The notes beneath the pieces were generated by a model, which did no database searches, was not told the DNA's origin, and saw only the letters and a list, made by a program, of their open reading frames with translations. Positions 44,726 through 52,480 of a stretch of DNA of 64,000 nt are shown one piece after another. Positions within the stretch are counted from its first letter, which is position 1, and each line of letters opens with the position of its first letter. Origin of the DNA: an uncultured Lachnospiraceae bacterium (GTDB lineage Bacteria; Bacillota; Clostridia; Lachnospirales; Lachnospiraceae); contig CAJTQG010000002.1 of NCBI GenBank assembly GCA_910578605.1, positions 1 to 64,000 of the forward strand, given 5' to 3'. A program made the position numbers and the translations under genes.

Positions 44726-44900
44726 CGGACTTCCCTTTGCGCTGTGTGCAACTCGGGAACCTTCGGTTCCCTCGTTCACGGGCTTTCGCCCTATCAAAAT
44801 GGTCAGTTCCAAATTTGCCTGCAAGCAGGCAATTTGCCTCTGACCATTTTGGCACTGCTCATTGCTTTCGTGCATATTATAACACATGTTGGGAAGTCCA
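44726..44900. repeat. highly palindromic intergenic element, possible structured RNA or MITE-like repeat
   Basis: Ends are a perfect 9-bp inverted repeat, GGACTTCCC (44727-44735) / GGGAAGTCC (44891-44899). Inside are three perfect hairpins: GGGAACC-ttc-GGTTCCC (44755-44771), GGGC-tttc-GCCC (44780-44791), and a long one, CAAAATGGTCAG (44795-44806) / CTGACCATTTTG (44840-44851), with CAAATT/AATTTG and GCCTGC/GCAGGC within it. The second has a GAAA loop on the minus strand and the first a C(TTCG)G loop on the plus strand. It fills the gap between metK and the kinase gene. Open frames across it have no ribosome binding sites. Confidence 0.7.
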
Positions 44901-44912
44901 TTTATTAAATTT

Positions 44913-46097
44913 TTATAAATTTTTCAACAGCTCTGCCTTGTCAGTTTTCTCCCAAGGCAAATCCAAATCATTTCTTCCAAAATGTCCGTACGCCGCTGTC
45001 TGTTTATAAATCGGACGGCGAAGATCTAGCATTTTAATAATACCAGCCGGCCGCAAATCAAAGTTTTCTCTTATCATTTCAATCAATTTTTCATTGGACA
45101 CCTTACCTGTTCCAAAAGTCTCCACATTGATGGAAGTAGGCTGTGCTACGCCAATAGCATAAGATAATTGAATCTCACATTTATCTGCCAGTCCTGCCGC
45201 AACAATATTTTTTGCCACATAGCGGGCTGCGTAAGCCCCGCTTCTGTCTACTTTAGTGCAATCCTTACCGGAAAAAGCTCCGCCGCCGTGACGAGCATAA
45301 CCGCCGTATGTATCAACGATTATCTTTCTTCCAGTCAATCCGGCATCACCGTGAGGACCGCCAATCACAAAACGTCCTGTAGGATTAATATATATTTTTG
45401 TATCATCATCCACTAATTCCTTTGGTAAAACCGGCTCAAATACATATTTTTTAATATCCTCATGAATCTGCTCTTGGGACACTTCAGGATTGTGCTGTGT
45501 GGACAATACAACAGCCTCCAGCCTTTTTGGTTTTCCATTTTCATCATATTCCACAGACACCTGGGTTTTGCCATCTGGCCTTAGATAAGTAAGAGTGCCA
45601 TCCTTTCTCACCTTTGTAAGCTGCAGGGCAAGCTTATGTGCCAGTGAAATAGGATATGGCATATATTCCTCTGTCTCATTTGAGGCATATCCAAACATCA
45701 TACCTTGGTCGCCGGCACCGATAGCCTCCAACTCCTCATCAGACATTTTATTTTCTTTTGCCTCTAACGCCTTATCTACACCCATGGCTATATCTGCTGA
45801 CTGCTGGTCCAATGCAACCATAACAGCGCATGTATTGCCGTCAAAACCTGTTGCTGCATCATTGTATCCTATTTCATTTACTGTATTGCGCACAATCTGA
45901 GGTATATCAATCTGTGCCGTAGTCGTTATCTCTCCTGTCACCAATACAAAGCCTGTACAGGTTGCCGTCTCACAAGCCACACGCCCCATCGGATCCTGTT
46001 CCATAATTGCATCTAATATAGCATCGGAGATTGTGTCGCACACCTTATCCGGATGCCCCTGTGTCACTGATTCAGAAGTAAATAATAATTTTTCCAT
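44913..46097 (-). CDS. metK: S-adenosylmethionine synthetase
   Basis: Makes S-adenosylmethionine from methionine and ATP. The 394-residue product carries the family signatures: SVTQGHPDKVCD near the N-terminus, GAGDQGMMFGYA (about 127-138), and GGGAFSGKDCTKVDRS (about 265-280). Length matches bacterial MetK. The gene lies behind a SAM-I riboswitch and promoter, giving feedback control by its own product. The ribosome binding site (AAAGGA) is rather far, about 13-15 bases, from the ATG. Confidence 0.96.
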   Translation of the reverse strand: MEKLLFTSESVTQGHPDKVCDTISDAILDAIMEQDPMGRVACETATCTGFVLVTGEITTTAQIDIPQIVRNTVNEIGYNDAATGFDGNTCAVMVALDQQSADIAMGVDKALEAKENKMSDEELEAIGAGDQGMMFGYASNETEEYMPYPISLAHKLALQLTKVRKDGTLTYLRPDGKTQVSVEYDENGKPKRLEAVVLSTQHNPEVSQEQIHEDIKKYVFEPVLPKELVDDDTKIYINPTGRFVIGGPHGDAGLTGRKIIVDTYGGYARHGGGAFSGKDCTKVDRSGAYAARYVAKNIVAAGLADKCEIQLSYAIGVAQPTSINVETFGTGKVSNEKLIEMIRENFDLRPAGIIKMLDLRRPIYKQTAAYGHFGRNDLDLPWEKTDKAELLKNL

Positions 46098-46270
46098 TTG
46101 TTTTTTCGTTTCCTTTCTAATATTTTTTGTAGCTTATAAAGTGCAATATGCTTCATTTTTGCAAACTATTATTCGTATCGAATATGTGCTGCAAAGCGCT
46201 GTTTTCCAATCCGCCGGAGTGGGGCTTCATAGTTTTTTGCTTTATTTGAATGGTTTTTCCTATAAAGAAA

Positions 46271-46299
46271 TAAAAAGTCCCACCAAATAAGGGGGACTT
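46271..46299 (-). terminator. SAM riboswitch terminator before metK
   Basis: Minus-strand AAGTCCCCCC pairs with GGTGGGACTT around a TTATTT loop, followed by TTTTA. It is placed between the SAM-I aptamer and metK. Confidence 0.85.
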
Positions 46300-46321
46300 A
46301 ATTATCTCATATAATCAATTC

Positions 46322-46420
46322 CTCTTATTGATCGATTATTAGTTCGCTCAGGCTGGCACCTTCCCGAAGGGGTTGCCGTGGTTTCTCAGATCCTTGTATC
46401 TCCACCACTCTGAATAAGAG
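46322..46420 (-). promoter_or_regulatory. SAM-I riboswitch (S box)
   Basis: P1 is CTCTTATT (46420-46413) paired with AATAAGAG (46329-46322). Read on the minus strand the core contains CAGAGTGGTGGAG, GAGAAACCACGGCAACC, a CCCCTTCGGG hairpin and AAGGTGCCA, the SAM-I pattern. It controls metK through the terminator just downstream. Confidence 0.93.
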
Positions 46421-46466
46421 AATATTCACTTTATATTAAAATATATGCTTGTATCACTACATTAGT

Positions 46467-46495
46467 ACCATACTTCATTTATAAAAAAATGTCAA
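46467..46495 (-). promoter_or_regulatory. promoter of the metK riboswitch transcript
   Basis: Minus-strand TTGACA (46495-46490), 17 bp, TATGGT (46472-46467), upstream of the SAM-I aptamer. Confidence 0.7.
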
Positions 46496-46565
46496 GTATT
46501 TTGCTCATAAATTAATGACATACAAACACACTACTGCTTTTGGCATATTAACCCACGCACAAAAC

Positions 46566-46594
46566 TTGCCAAACCACTTCTTTTTTAGTATAAT
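46566..46594 (+). promoter_or_regulatory. promoter of the HD-GYP gene
   Basis: Plus-strand TTGCCA (46566-46571), 17 bp, TATAAT (46589-46594), about 95 bp before the ATG at 46689. Confidence 0.7.
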
Positions 46595-46688
46595 AAATTT
46601 TAAACAACATCTCAACATACATATTTCATATAGTTTTTATGGCATTCCTACACAATAAAAATCAAAAATATAAGGAAAGGTTGAACCA

Positions 46689-47780
46689 ATGAGCACAAAA
46701 AGAATCACTATAAATGACGTGACAATCGGCATGCGTGTAGCAACAGATGTATACACAGAAAATGATGAGCTTATTATACAAAAGAATACCATTCTAACAG
46801 ATGCTTTAATTGCACGTCTTAAGCATCACAACATTTACAATATTCGCATTCTGCTTGACAATACTCCCGTGCCAAAGGCGTCTGCAGCTGCCGACACCAA
46901 ACCATCTTACTACGAACGTCTGCAGAACAGCCCTGAATTTAAAGCTTTTAAAAAGGAATATTTACAAAAAGCAGATTCCCTAAAAAATGCAATGTTATCT
47001 ATTATTGAAGAGAACGCTCCTATAGATACGGACAAATTACTCTCTCAAGCTACGGAGTTAATGTCAAAATCACGCACGACTCTCCATGTGTTTGACATTA
47101 TTGTTTCCCTTAAAAATTCTTCTGATATGACCTTTACCCATTCCATCAACGTCTCACTGTTGGCGGCTGTGCTTGGTAAATGGCTTGGCTACCCTCAGGA
47201 AGATATTGAAGCCTTAAGTCTGGCTGGACTGTTACATGATATTGGCAAGCAAATGATTCCTCAAGAAATATTAAACAAGGAGGGAGCATTAACAGAACAA
47301 GATTTGAAAATTTTAAGAAGCCACACAGAAAAAGGATACGAGCTTTTATCCAAATATGATTTGGATCCACGTATTATAGACGCCGCATTAACTCACCACG
47401 AGAAATTTGACGGCACTGGATATCCAAAGGGATTAAAAGGGAATGAAATCAAAGACTTTGCTAAGATTATTGCCATTGTAGATGTGTATGACGCAATGAC
47501 TGCAAAAAGGATTTATCACGAACCTTACTGTCCATTTGAGGTTATCCGCCAGATTGAGAGGGATGGCTATCAAAGATATGACGCCCATATGCTAATGGTA
47601 TTTTTAGAAAATGTGGTAACCACTTATGTTGGAAATAAAGTCATCTTGAGCAACGGCATGATTGGAGAAGTGATTATGATTAACAAACTGGATTTATCCC
47701 GCCCTATTGTCAAGATATCAGATGACCAATACATTGACTTGTCGCACAAAAGAGATATTGATGTAGTATCTATTGTTTAA
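46689..47780 (+). CDS. HD-GYP domain cyclic di-GMP phosphodiesterase
   Basis: A 363-residue soluble protein that probably hydrolyses cyclic di-GMP. The N-terminal 60 residues (ITINDVTIGMRVATDVYTEND) resemble the small lead-in domain often found before HD-GYP; the catalytic region (about 130-310) has HDIGKQMIPQEILNK (HD about 181), HTEKGYELL, ALTHHEKFDGTGYPKGLKG (the GYP motif) and DVYDAMTAKRIYH. All metal-binding His/Asp positions appear present. AAAGG precedes the ATG. Together with the GGDEF protein at 25623-27542 it shows cyclic di-GMP signalling in this organism. Own promoter and terminator. Confidence 0.9.
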   Translation: MSTKRITINDVTIGMRVATDVYTENDELIIQKNTILTDALIARLKHHNIYNIRILLDNTPVPKASAAADTKPSYYERLQNSPEFKAFKKEYLQKADSLKNAMLSIIEENAPIDTDKLLSQATELMSKSRTTLHVFDIIVSLKNSSDMTFTHSINVSLLAAVLGKWLGYPQEDIEALSLAGLLHDIGKQMIPQEILNKEGALTEQDLKILRSHTEKGYELLSKYDLDPRIIDAALTHHEKFDGTGYPKGLKGNEIKDFAKIIAIVDVYDAMTAKRIYHEPYCPFEVIRQIERDGYQRYDAHMLMVFLENVVTTYVGNKVILSNGMIGEVIMINKLDLSRPIVKISDDQYIDLSHKRDIDVVSIV

Positions 47781-47789
47781 TTTTTTAAC

Positions 47790-47829
47790 ACAAATGCCTT
47801 CCCATCAGACTAGAGGGGAAGGCATTTGT
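47790..47829. terminator. bidirectional terminator between the HD-GYP gene and murA
   Basis: A perfect 14-bp stem, ACAAATGCCTTCCC with GGGAAGGCATTTGT, 12-base loop. It sits between converging genes with T-rich sequence on both flanks. Confidence 0.85.
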
Positions 47830-47863
47830 TATATTCCTTATATTTATATTCATTACAATTTGC

Positions 47864-49156
47864 TTAGCTTACCTTTAACTTAAACTTTGTCACATCTTTT
47901 TCTGTGGAAACTAATTCAATCATTGCTCCAAGTCCCTTCAGCTTCTCCTCAAACCGCTCATATCCTCTTTGTATATAAACAATGTCATCTATGAGAGAAA
48001 AGCCTTCTGCCGCAAGCGCTGCAATCACCAAGGCCGCTCCTGCCCTTAAATCCGGCGCTGTCATCTCTGCCCCCGTAAATCCGCTGACGCCATCAATAAT
48101 TGCCGTGTTTCCTTCCACCGTTATTTTAGCGCCCATGCGTGAAAGTTCATCTACATATTTAAAGCGATTCTCAAATAAGCTCTCCGTGACAATGCTAGTT
48201 CCGTTTGACAATGCAAGCGCCACAGCTATTTGAGGCTGCATATCCGTAGGAAATCCCGGGTAGGGCAATGTTTTTACGTGGGTGTTTTTTTGATACTCAC
48301 AGCCAACGACACGCATCGCATCATCATATTCCTCCACTGTACATCCAATCTCTAGCAGCTTTGCAGCAATAGATTCTAAATGCTTAGGAATTACATTTCT
48401 AACCAAAACATCACCTTTTGTGGCCGCTGCCGCAAACATAAAGGTACCTGCCTCAATCTGATCAGGAATCACAGCATATTCTGTTCCATGAAGCTTAGGA
48501 ACACCATTGATACGAATTACATCGGTTCCTGCTCCTTTAATGTTAGCTCCCATGCTGTTAAGCATATTGGCAACATCCACTATATGAGGCTCCTTTGCTG
48601 CATTTTCAATGATAGTTCTCCCTTGAGCCAAGGCCGCTGCCAGCATTACATTAATCGTAGCACCCACCGTAACTACATCCATGTAAATATGGCTGCCCGC
48701 CAGCTGTTCTGCCTCTGTTATAATCATTCCATGTGCAATAAATACCTCTGCCCCTAATGCTTTAAAACCTTTTATGTGTTGGTCAATGGGACGGCTTCCA
48801 ATATTACATCCTCCAGGCAAAACCACCTCCGCCTTGTGAAAACGACCTAACAGAGCGCCAACTAAATAATAAGAACCACGAATTTTTCTAATATGTTCAT
48901 AATCCACTCTTGTTGTTTGTATATTTTTTGCCTGAATTTTCACACAGTTTGGGTTTACCCGCTCCACCATCACACCAATGGATTCAATTGCCTGTAATAA
49001 TACACCAATATCCCTTACATCCGGCAAATTATCTATCATCACCGTCTCGTCTGTCATAATAGCCGCCGCCAACAATGGCAAAGCTGCATTTTTTGCTCCG
49101 CTTATGGATACTTCTCCTCTAAGCGGACGACCACCTTTGATAATGTACTGCTCCAT
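47864..49156 (-). CDS. murA: UDP-N-acetylglucosamine 1-carboxyvinyltransferase
   Basis: First committed step of peptidoglycan synthesis: moves enolpyruvate from phosphoenolpyruvate to UDP-GlcNAc. The 430-residue product starts with GGRPLRGEVSISGAKNAALP and has the active-site Cys 117 in LPGGCNIGSRPID, so it should be sensitive to fosfomycin. Many Firmicutes carry two copies; whether this is MurA1 or MurA2 cannot be decided here. GAGGT is about five bases before the ATG. Single gene with a promoter upstream (49258-49285). Confidence 0.94.
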   Translation of the reverse strand: MEQYIIKGGRPLRGEVSISGAKNAALPLLAAAIMTDETVMIDNLPDVRDIGVLLQAIESIGVMVERVNPNCVKIQAKNIQTTRVDYEHIRKIRGSYYLVGALLGRFHKAEVVLPGGCNIGSRPIDQHIKGFKALGAEVFIAHGMIITEAEQLAGSHIYMDVVTVGATINVMLAAALAQGRTIIENAAKEPHIVDVANMLNSMGANIKGAGTDVIRINGVPKLHGTEYAVIPDQIEAGTFMFAAAATKGDVLVRNVIPKHLESIAAKLLEIGCTVEEYDDAMRVVGCEYQKNTHVKTLPYPGFPTDMQPQIAVALALSNGTSIVTESLFENRFKYVDELSRMGAKITVEGNTAIIDGVSGFTGAEMTAPDLRAGAALVIAALAAEGFSLIDDIVYIQRGYERFEEKLKGLGAMIELVSTEKDVTKFKLKVS

Positions 49157-49257
49157 CTTGCACCTCTAACTAACAGTCATATGCCCTAATTTACAAGCAT
49201 CTTAACCTTATGATATCAACATGTATACATAATTTCTCTCTTTTACTCAACTTAATC

Positions 49258-49285
49258 ATTATAGCACAAAGATTTCTTTTGTAAA
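49258..49285 (-). promoter_or_regulatory. promoter of murA
   Basis: Minus-strand TTTACA (49285-49280), 16 bp, TATAAT (49263-49258), about 100 bp before the murA start. Confidence 0.65.
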
Positions 49286-49354
49286 TTCCTTTTTCATAAA
49301 ATGCAAACAAATTCTTTGTATACATTTCTACACATATTTATTGATTATTGAAAC

Positions 49355-50797
49355 TTACTGAAGCAAACTTAAAGGATCTACTTGGGTTCCATTGACCAAA
49401 ATTTCAAAATGAAGGTGAGGTCCTGTGCTGTCCCCTGTATTTCCACTCAAGGCAATTTTATCATATTGCTTCACTGTATCTCCCGCAGATACCAGCACAC
49501 TGCTCAGATGGGCATATCGGGTATTGTTGCCATCTGGATGGGCAATCTCCACACAATATCCATAGGTTCCCCGCCATCCTGCTTGTACAACAGTTCCACC
49601 ACAGGAGGCATAAATTGCCGTTCCCTGGCTGCATGCCCAGTCGATACCTTTGTGTACAGTTCCCCATCTCGCACCAAAAGTGGAGGAAATGGTTCCCATA
49701 GACAACGGTTTTACATAGGTTGGTTCCACCTGGGTTCCCACCTCTGTGATTTGAGGCACTGCTTTTTTAATAATCTCCTCCTCTAATATATCAGAGCCAT
49801 AACGAACACCATTTTTATAACGAACATTGGCAACTACCTTGCGCTTTCCCTTTTTCCCCTTTTGAATCACTTCCTGATAAGATGTATATTTTTTATCGTT
49901 TTCTACAAATTCTTCCTCTGCAGAATATTTTTCCGTGTATGACTCTTTCTTTGTGATAACCACATTTAAATCGGGCTCCATCACTGGTATTACCAATTCA
50001 TCTCCAATATAAATGGTTGCCTCGTCATCTAGATACTCATTTAATTCCATGATTTTTTCAATATTTGTGTCAAAATGCATGGCAATCCAATACATGGTAT
50101 CTAGCGGCTCAATCTCATAGCGAATATGTCTTTCTTTTAATTTTGTCAAACTCTCAAAAGCCTTGTCAACCGTTGTAAGCTGTGATTCCTCCACACACAT
50201 TTCTACAACTTCCACATTTTCCTCAAAACACAAATTTTCCAACCCGCCTTTTGCGCTGTTAGATTTTGCCCCTACTGTGTAGGAGCTGTATTCACTGTTT
50301 TGATTCATTATCAACTCTAAAGAAAACTGCCCGTTTTTGTCATATTGGGAGGCAATGCGGTTTAACAGTTCAACCACTTCCTCCTTTGTCTCCAATATAA
50401 CGGTCTCTCCGTCTATATTGATTACAAATGCATTTTTTTGTGTAGTAACATTGCACTCCTTTAACGTCTCATAAATTCTCTCCTCCAGAACCGTTTCTGT
50501 CACTACTTCATTCACTGCTTTATTCTGAGGATAAATCTCCAATTCCGGATTCATGGACACTATCTGCCCTGCTTCCTTGTTCATGGAAAGACGTGCCTTT
50601 CTCATACAACACTTTGCCTGATATTCACTATCCACAACTCCTAGTGTTTTTCCGTTCACCACTACCATATAAAATCTTTGTTCCTTATGAACACTGTAAA
50701 ACCACGGAAATACAAATACCATACACAAACAGATAATCAGTGATGCACCAATATACATCACCTTCATCTTTTGTGAATATTTTGTAAGTTTACGCAT
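49355..50797 (-). CDS. M23-family peptidoglycan endopeptidase with LysM and G5 domains
   Basis: A 480-residue cell-wall protein anchored by an N-terminal membrane segment (about 13-33). Order: an uncharacterised beta/alpha region (about 40-215), LysM-like repeat (about 225-272: DTMYWIAMHFDTNIEKIMELN), G5 domain (about 277-350), then a LytM/M23 zinc peptidase (about 370-478) with HKGIDWACS, a central His in NNTRYAHLS, and HLHFE. The zinc ligands are complete, so it is likely active. This layout matches spore or division associated M23 proteins of clostridia. GGAGG precedes the ATG. Single gene. Confidence 0.88.
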   Translation of the reverse strand: MRKLTKYSQKMKVMYIGASLIICLCMVFVFPWFYSVHKEQRFYMVVVNGKTLGVVDSEYQAKCCMRKARLSMNKEAGQIVSMNPELEIYPQNKAVNEVVTETVLEERIYETLKECNVTTQKNAFVINIDGETVILETKEEVVELLNRIASQYDKNGQFSLELIMNQNSEYSSYTVGAKSNSAKGGLENLCFEENVEVVEMCVEESQLTTVDKAFESLTKLKERHIRYEIEPLDTMYWIAMHFDTNIEKIMELNEYLDDEATIYIGDELVIPVMEPDLNVVITKKESYTEKYSAEEEFVENDKKYTSYQEVIQKGKKGKRKVVANVRYKNGVRYGSDILEEEIIKKAVPQITEVGTQVEPTYVKPLSMGTISSTFGARWGTVHKGIDWACSQGTAIYASCGGTVVQAGWRGTYGYCVEIAHPDGNNTRYAHLSSVLVSAGDTVKQYDKIALSGNTGDSTGPHLHFEILVNGTQVDPLSLLQ

Positions 50798-50954
50798 ACT
50801 GCCTCCAAGGATACTTTTTATACTTTTTTTATTCTATCCTTAATCATATATGCAAAAGTACCTTTTCGTCAAGTAAATATTACAAAACTATTACAATCTA
50901 CTCCCTAAAATATTTGATTTTTTTCCTTAATTTTTTATTTTTACACAAAATTTG

Positions 50955-52172
50955 TTACTCAATACAGTGCAGCCAATAGCCAAAATCCCCTTCTACCCCC
51001 TTCTGAGGCGGCATTTTAGCAAAATTCCCAAATCCAAAGAGAGCTGCTGCCATTTTTTCTCTGTCATGGTATACTCCTGGAACTCCAATGTAAAATTTTC
51101 CATCTGAATCCTTGGCAAATACTAAATACCGAAAATAATAATATCCATGCAAAACAAACGGATTTCCTGCAAACTCCCAACAATTTGACGGAAATCTTTC
51201 AAGATCGGAAAGCTGTATTTTTATTCCATTTAACACAGTGTCATTAAAAGGTATCTGGCATTTACAGTAAAGCTTTCGCCAATTTTGCCATAATTTTTCC
51301 AACTCCTTATACTCCTCCTGTTCTGAATCATTTTGAGAATATGACTCTGATTTTGAAACGTCATCCTCCCCACTTTCCCTTTTTATTTCACTTTCCTTTA
51401 TCTCACTGTTTTTTATTTCACTATTCTTTATCTCACTATCCTTTATCTCATTGTCCTTTATTTCACTCTCTTTTAACTCGTTCTCTCTTATTTTGCTATT
51501 CTCCCCTGTCAATTCACAGGACTGCTCTGTCAACTCCTCCTGATTTACATAATCCTCCAACAGTTGTACAATGGAGGATGTGTAATTTTCTTCTTTTTCC
51601 TGTTCTCCCTTTGCACTTGTTGTTTCACCACTCTCTATCATACCTTTTGCGCCTGTAGTATTTGTTGTATTTATACTTTCTCTTATATTATTATTTATAT
51701 CTTCTTTTGTTTCTCCCATTTCATTTTTATCTATCATTTCTTCTGCATCTAAATGATTTTCTATATTGTTTTTTGTAAATTCCGACCAATTTGGACTTTC
51801 ATTAACCCACAAAGAGGCAAGAAAATATTGACTTTCCGGTTTCCCCTCATTTACAATTTGAATCCCTGCAGTCTGCTCCGCTTTAAATCCAGACTGCAGC
51901 ACATTATCTGCTTCTGTCTCCAGATAAATCTCCATCACATTTCCCTTTTTTTGCATACAGTCCGCAGGAATACGACTCCACTGCTGCTCCTCTGTTACTA
52001 ACATATATAATTGATAATTTTCTCCCATATCGCTGCGGGAACGCACACGAAAGTTCCCCTGCATTTTAACGTGGTTTCCTCTTTTTTCTACCTTTAGAAA
52101 ACCAATATTTTGCTCCTTTTTTTCCTGATAATAGTTGTAAACATATGAAATAAATCTTCTATAATCGTTCAA
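50955..52172 (-). CDS. hypothetical protein with internal EIK repeats (DUF6128-like ends), TTG start
   Basis: About 405 residues, no signal or membrane segment. The N-terminal 130 residues (IGFLKVEKRGNHVKMQGNFRVRS) and the C-terminal 110 residues (HGYYFFRYLVFAKDSDGKFYIGVPGVYHDREKMAAALFGFGNF) are globular and resemble a family I know from Lachnospiraceae, perhaps DUF6128. Between them is a long Glu/Ser/Asn-rich linker including six 15-bp units (51389-51478) coding for variants of SEIKN. The best start is TTG 52172, 8 bases after GGGGA; that site lies in a strong hairpin (52182-52227). Function unknown. Confidence 0.6.
   Translation of the reverse strand: MNDYRRFISYVYNYYQEKKEQNIGFLKVEKRGNHVKMQGNFRVRSRSDMGENYQLYMLVTEEQQWSRIPADCMQKKGNVMEIYLETEADNVLQSGFKAEQTAGIQIVNEGKPESQYFLASLWVNESPNWSEFTKNNIENHLDAEEMIDKNEMGETKEDINNNIRESINTTNTTGAKGMIESGETTSAKGEQEKEENYTSSIVQLLEDYVNQEELTEQSCELTGENSKIRENELKESEIKDNEIKDSEIKNSEIKNSEIKESEIKRESGEDDVSKSESYSQNDSEQEEYKELEKLWQNWRKLYCKCQIPFNDTVLNGIKIQLSDLERFPSNCWEFAGNPFVLHGYYYFRYLVFAKDSDGKFYIGVPGVYHDREKMAAALFGFGNFAKMPPQKGVEGDFGYWLHCIE
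51389..51478. repeat. six tandem 15-bp units inside the hypothetical gene
   Basis: Units begin at 51389, 51404, 51419, 51434, 51449 and 51464, consensus CACTATCCTTTATCT with a few changes each. In frame they encode five-residue steps of the SEIKN/DNEIK type. Length can be expected to vary between strains. Confidence 0.8.
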
Positions 52173-52181
52173 TATAAAATT

Positions 52182-52227
52182 CCCCAATTGCGTTGTCCTT
52201 GTTTGTATCCTATGACTGCAATTGGGG
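52182..52227. promoter_or_regulatory. hairpin covering the ribosome binding site of 50955-52172
   Basis: A perfect 10-bp inverted repeat, CCCCAATTGC (52182-52191) and GCAATTGGGG (52218-52227), loop of 26. On the minus-strand mRNA the 3-prime arm includes the GGGG of the ribosome binding site. Read on the plus strand the same hairpin is followed by TTTTATT and could act as a terminator. Confidence 0.6.
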
Positions 52228-52374
52228 TTTTATTCCATTTGATTGTAATAATTTCTTCCTGAAAGCTTTAGAAAGCGGCATGTCCGTTTATGTATATAAA
52301 ATCTAATCCTCTACTTTCTTCTATCTTCTATATTTTTCTATATTTATAAAGAAAATAAATATCACATAAAGTTA

Positions 52375-52404
52375 TTGTCCATCAATAATAGATAATGTTA
52401 CAAT
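52375..52404 (+). promoter_or_regulatory. candidate promoter of the glutamate synthase-domain gene
   Basis: TTGTCC (52375-52380), 18 bp, TACAAT (52399-52404), about 75 bp before the ATG at 52481. Confidence 0.5.
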
Positions 52405-52480
52405 ATATAAATATACAGCAATAGGCAGCACTGATAAAATATAAATTTCATTAATCATATATTAAGGAAGGTGAATACTC

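Noticed and set aside
44477..44887. Several overlapping open frames of 74-136 codons across the palindromic element
   Set aside because: They exist in several frames at once because of the palindromes, lack ribosome binding sites, and overlap the kinase gene; they are better explained by the element itself.
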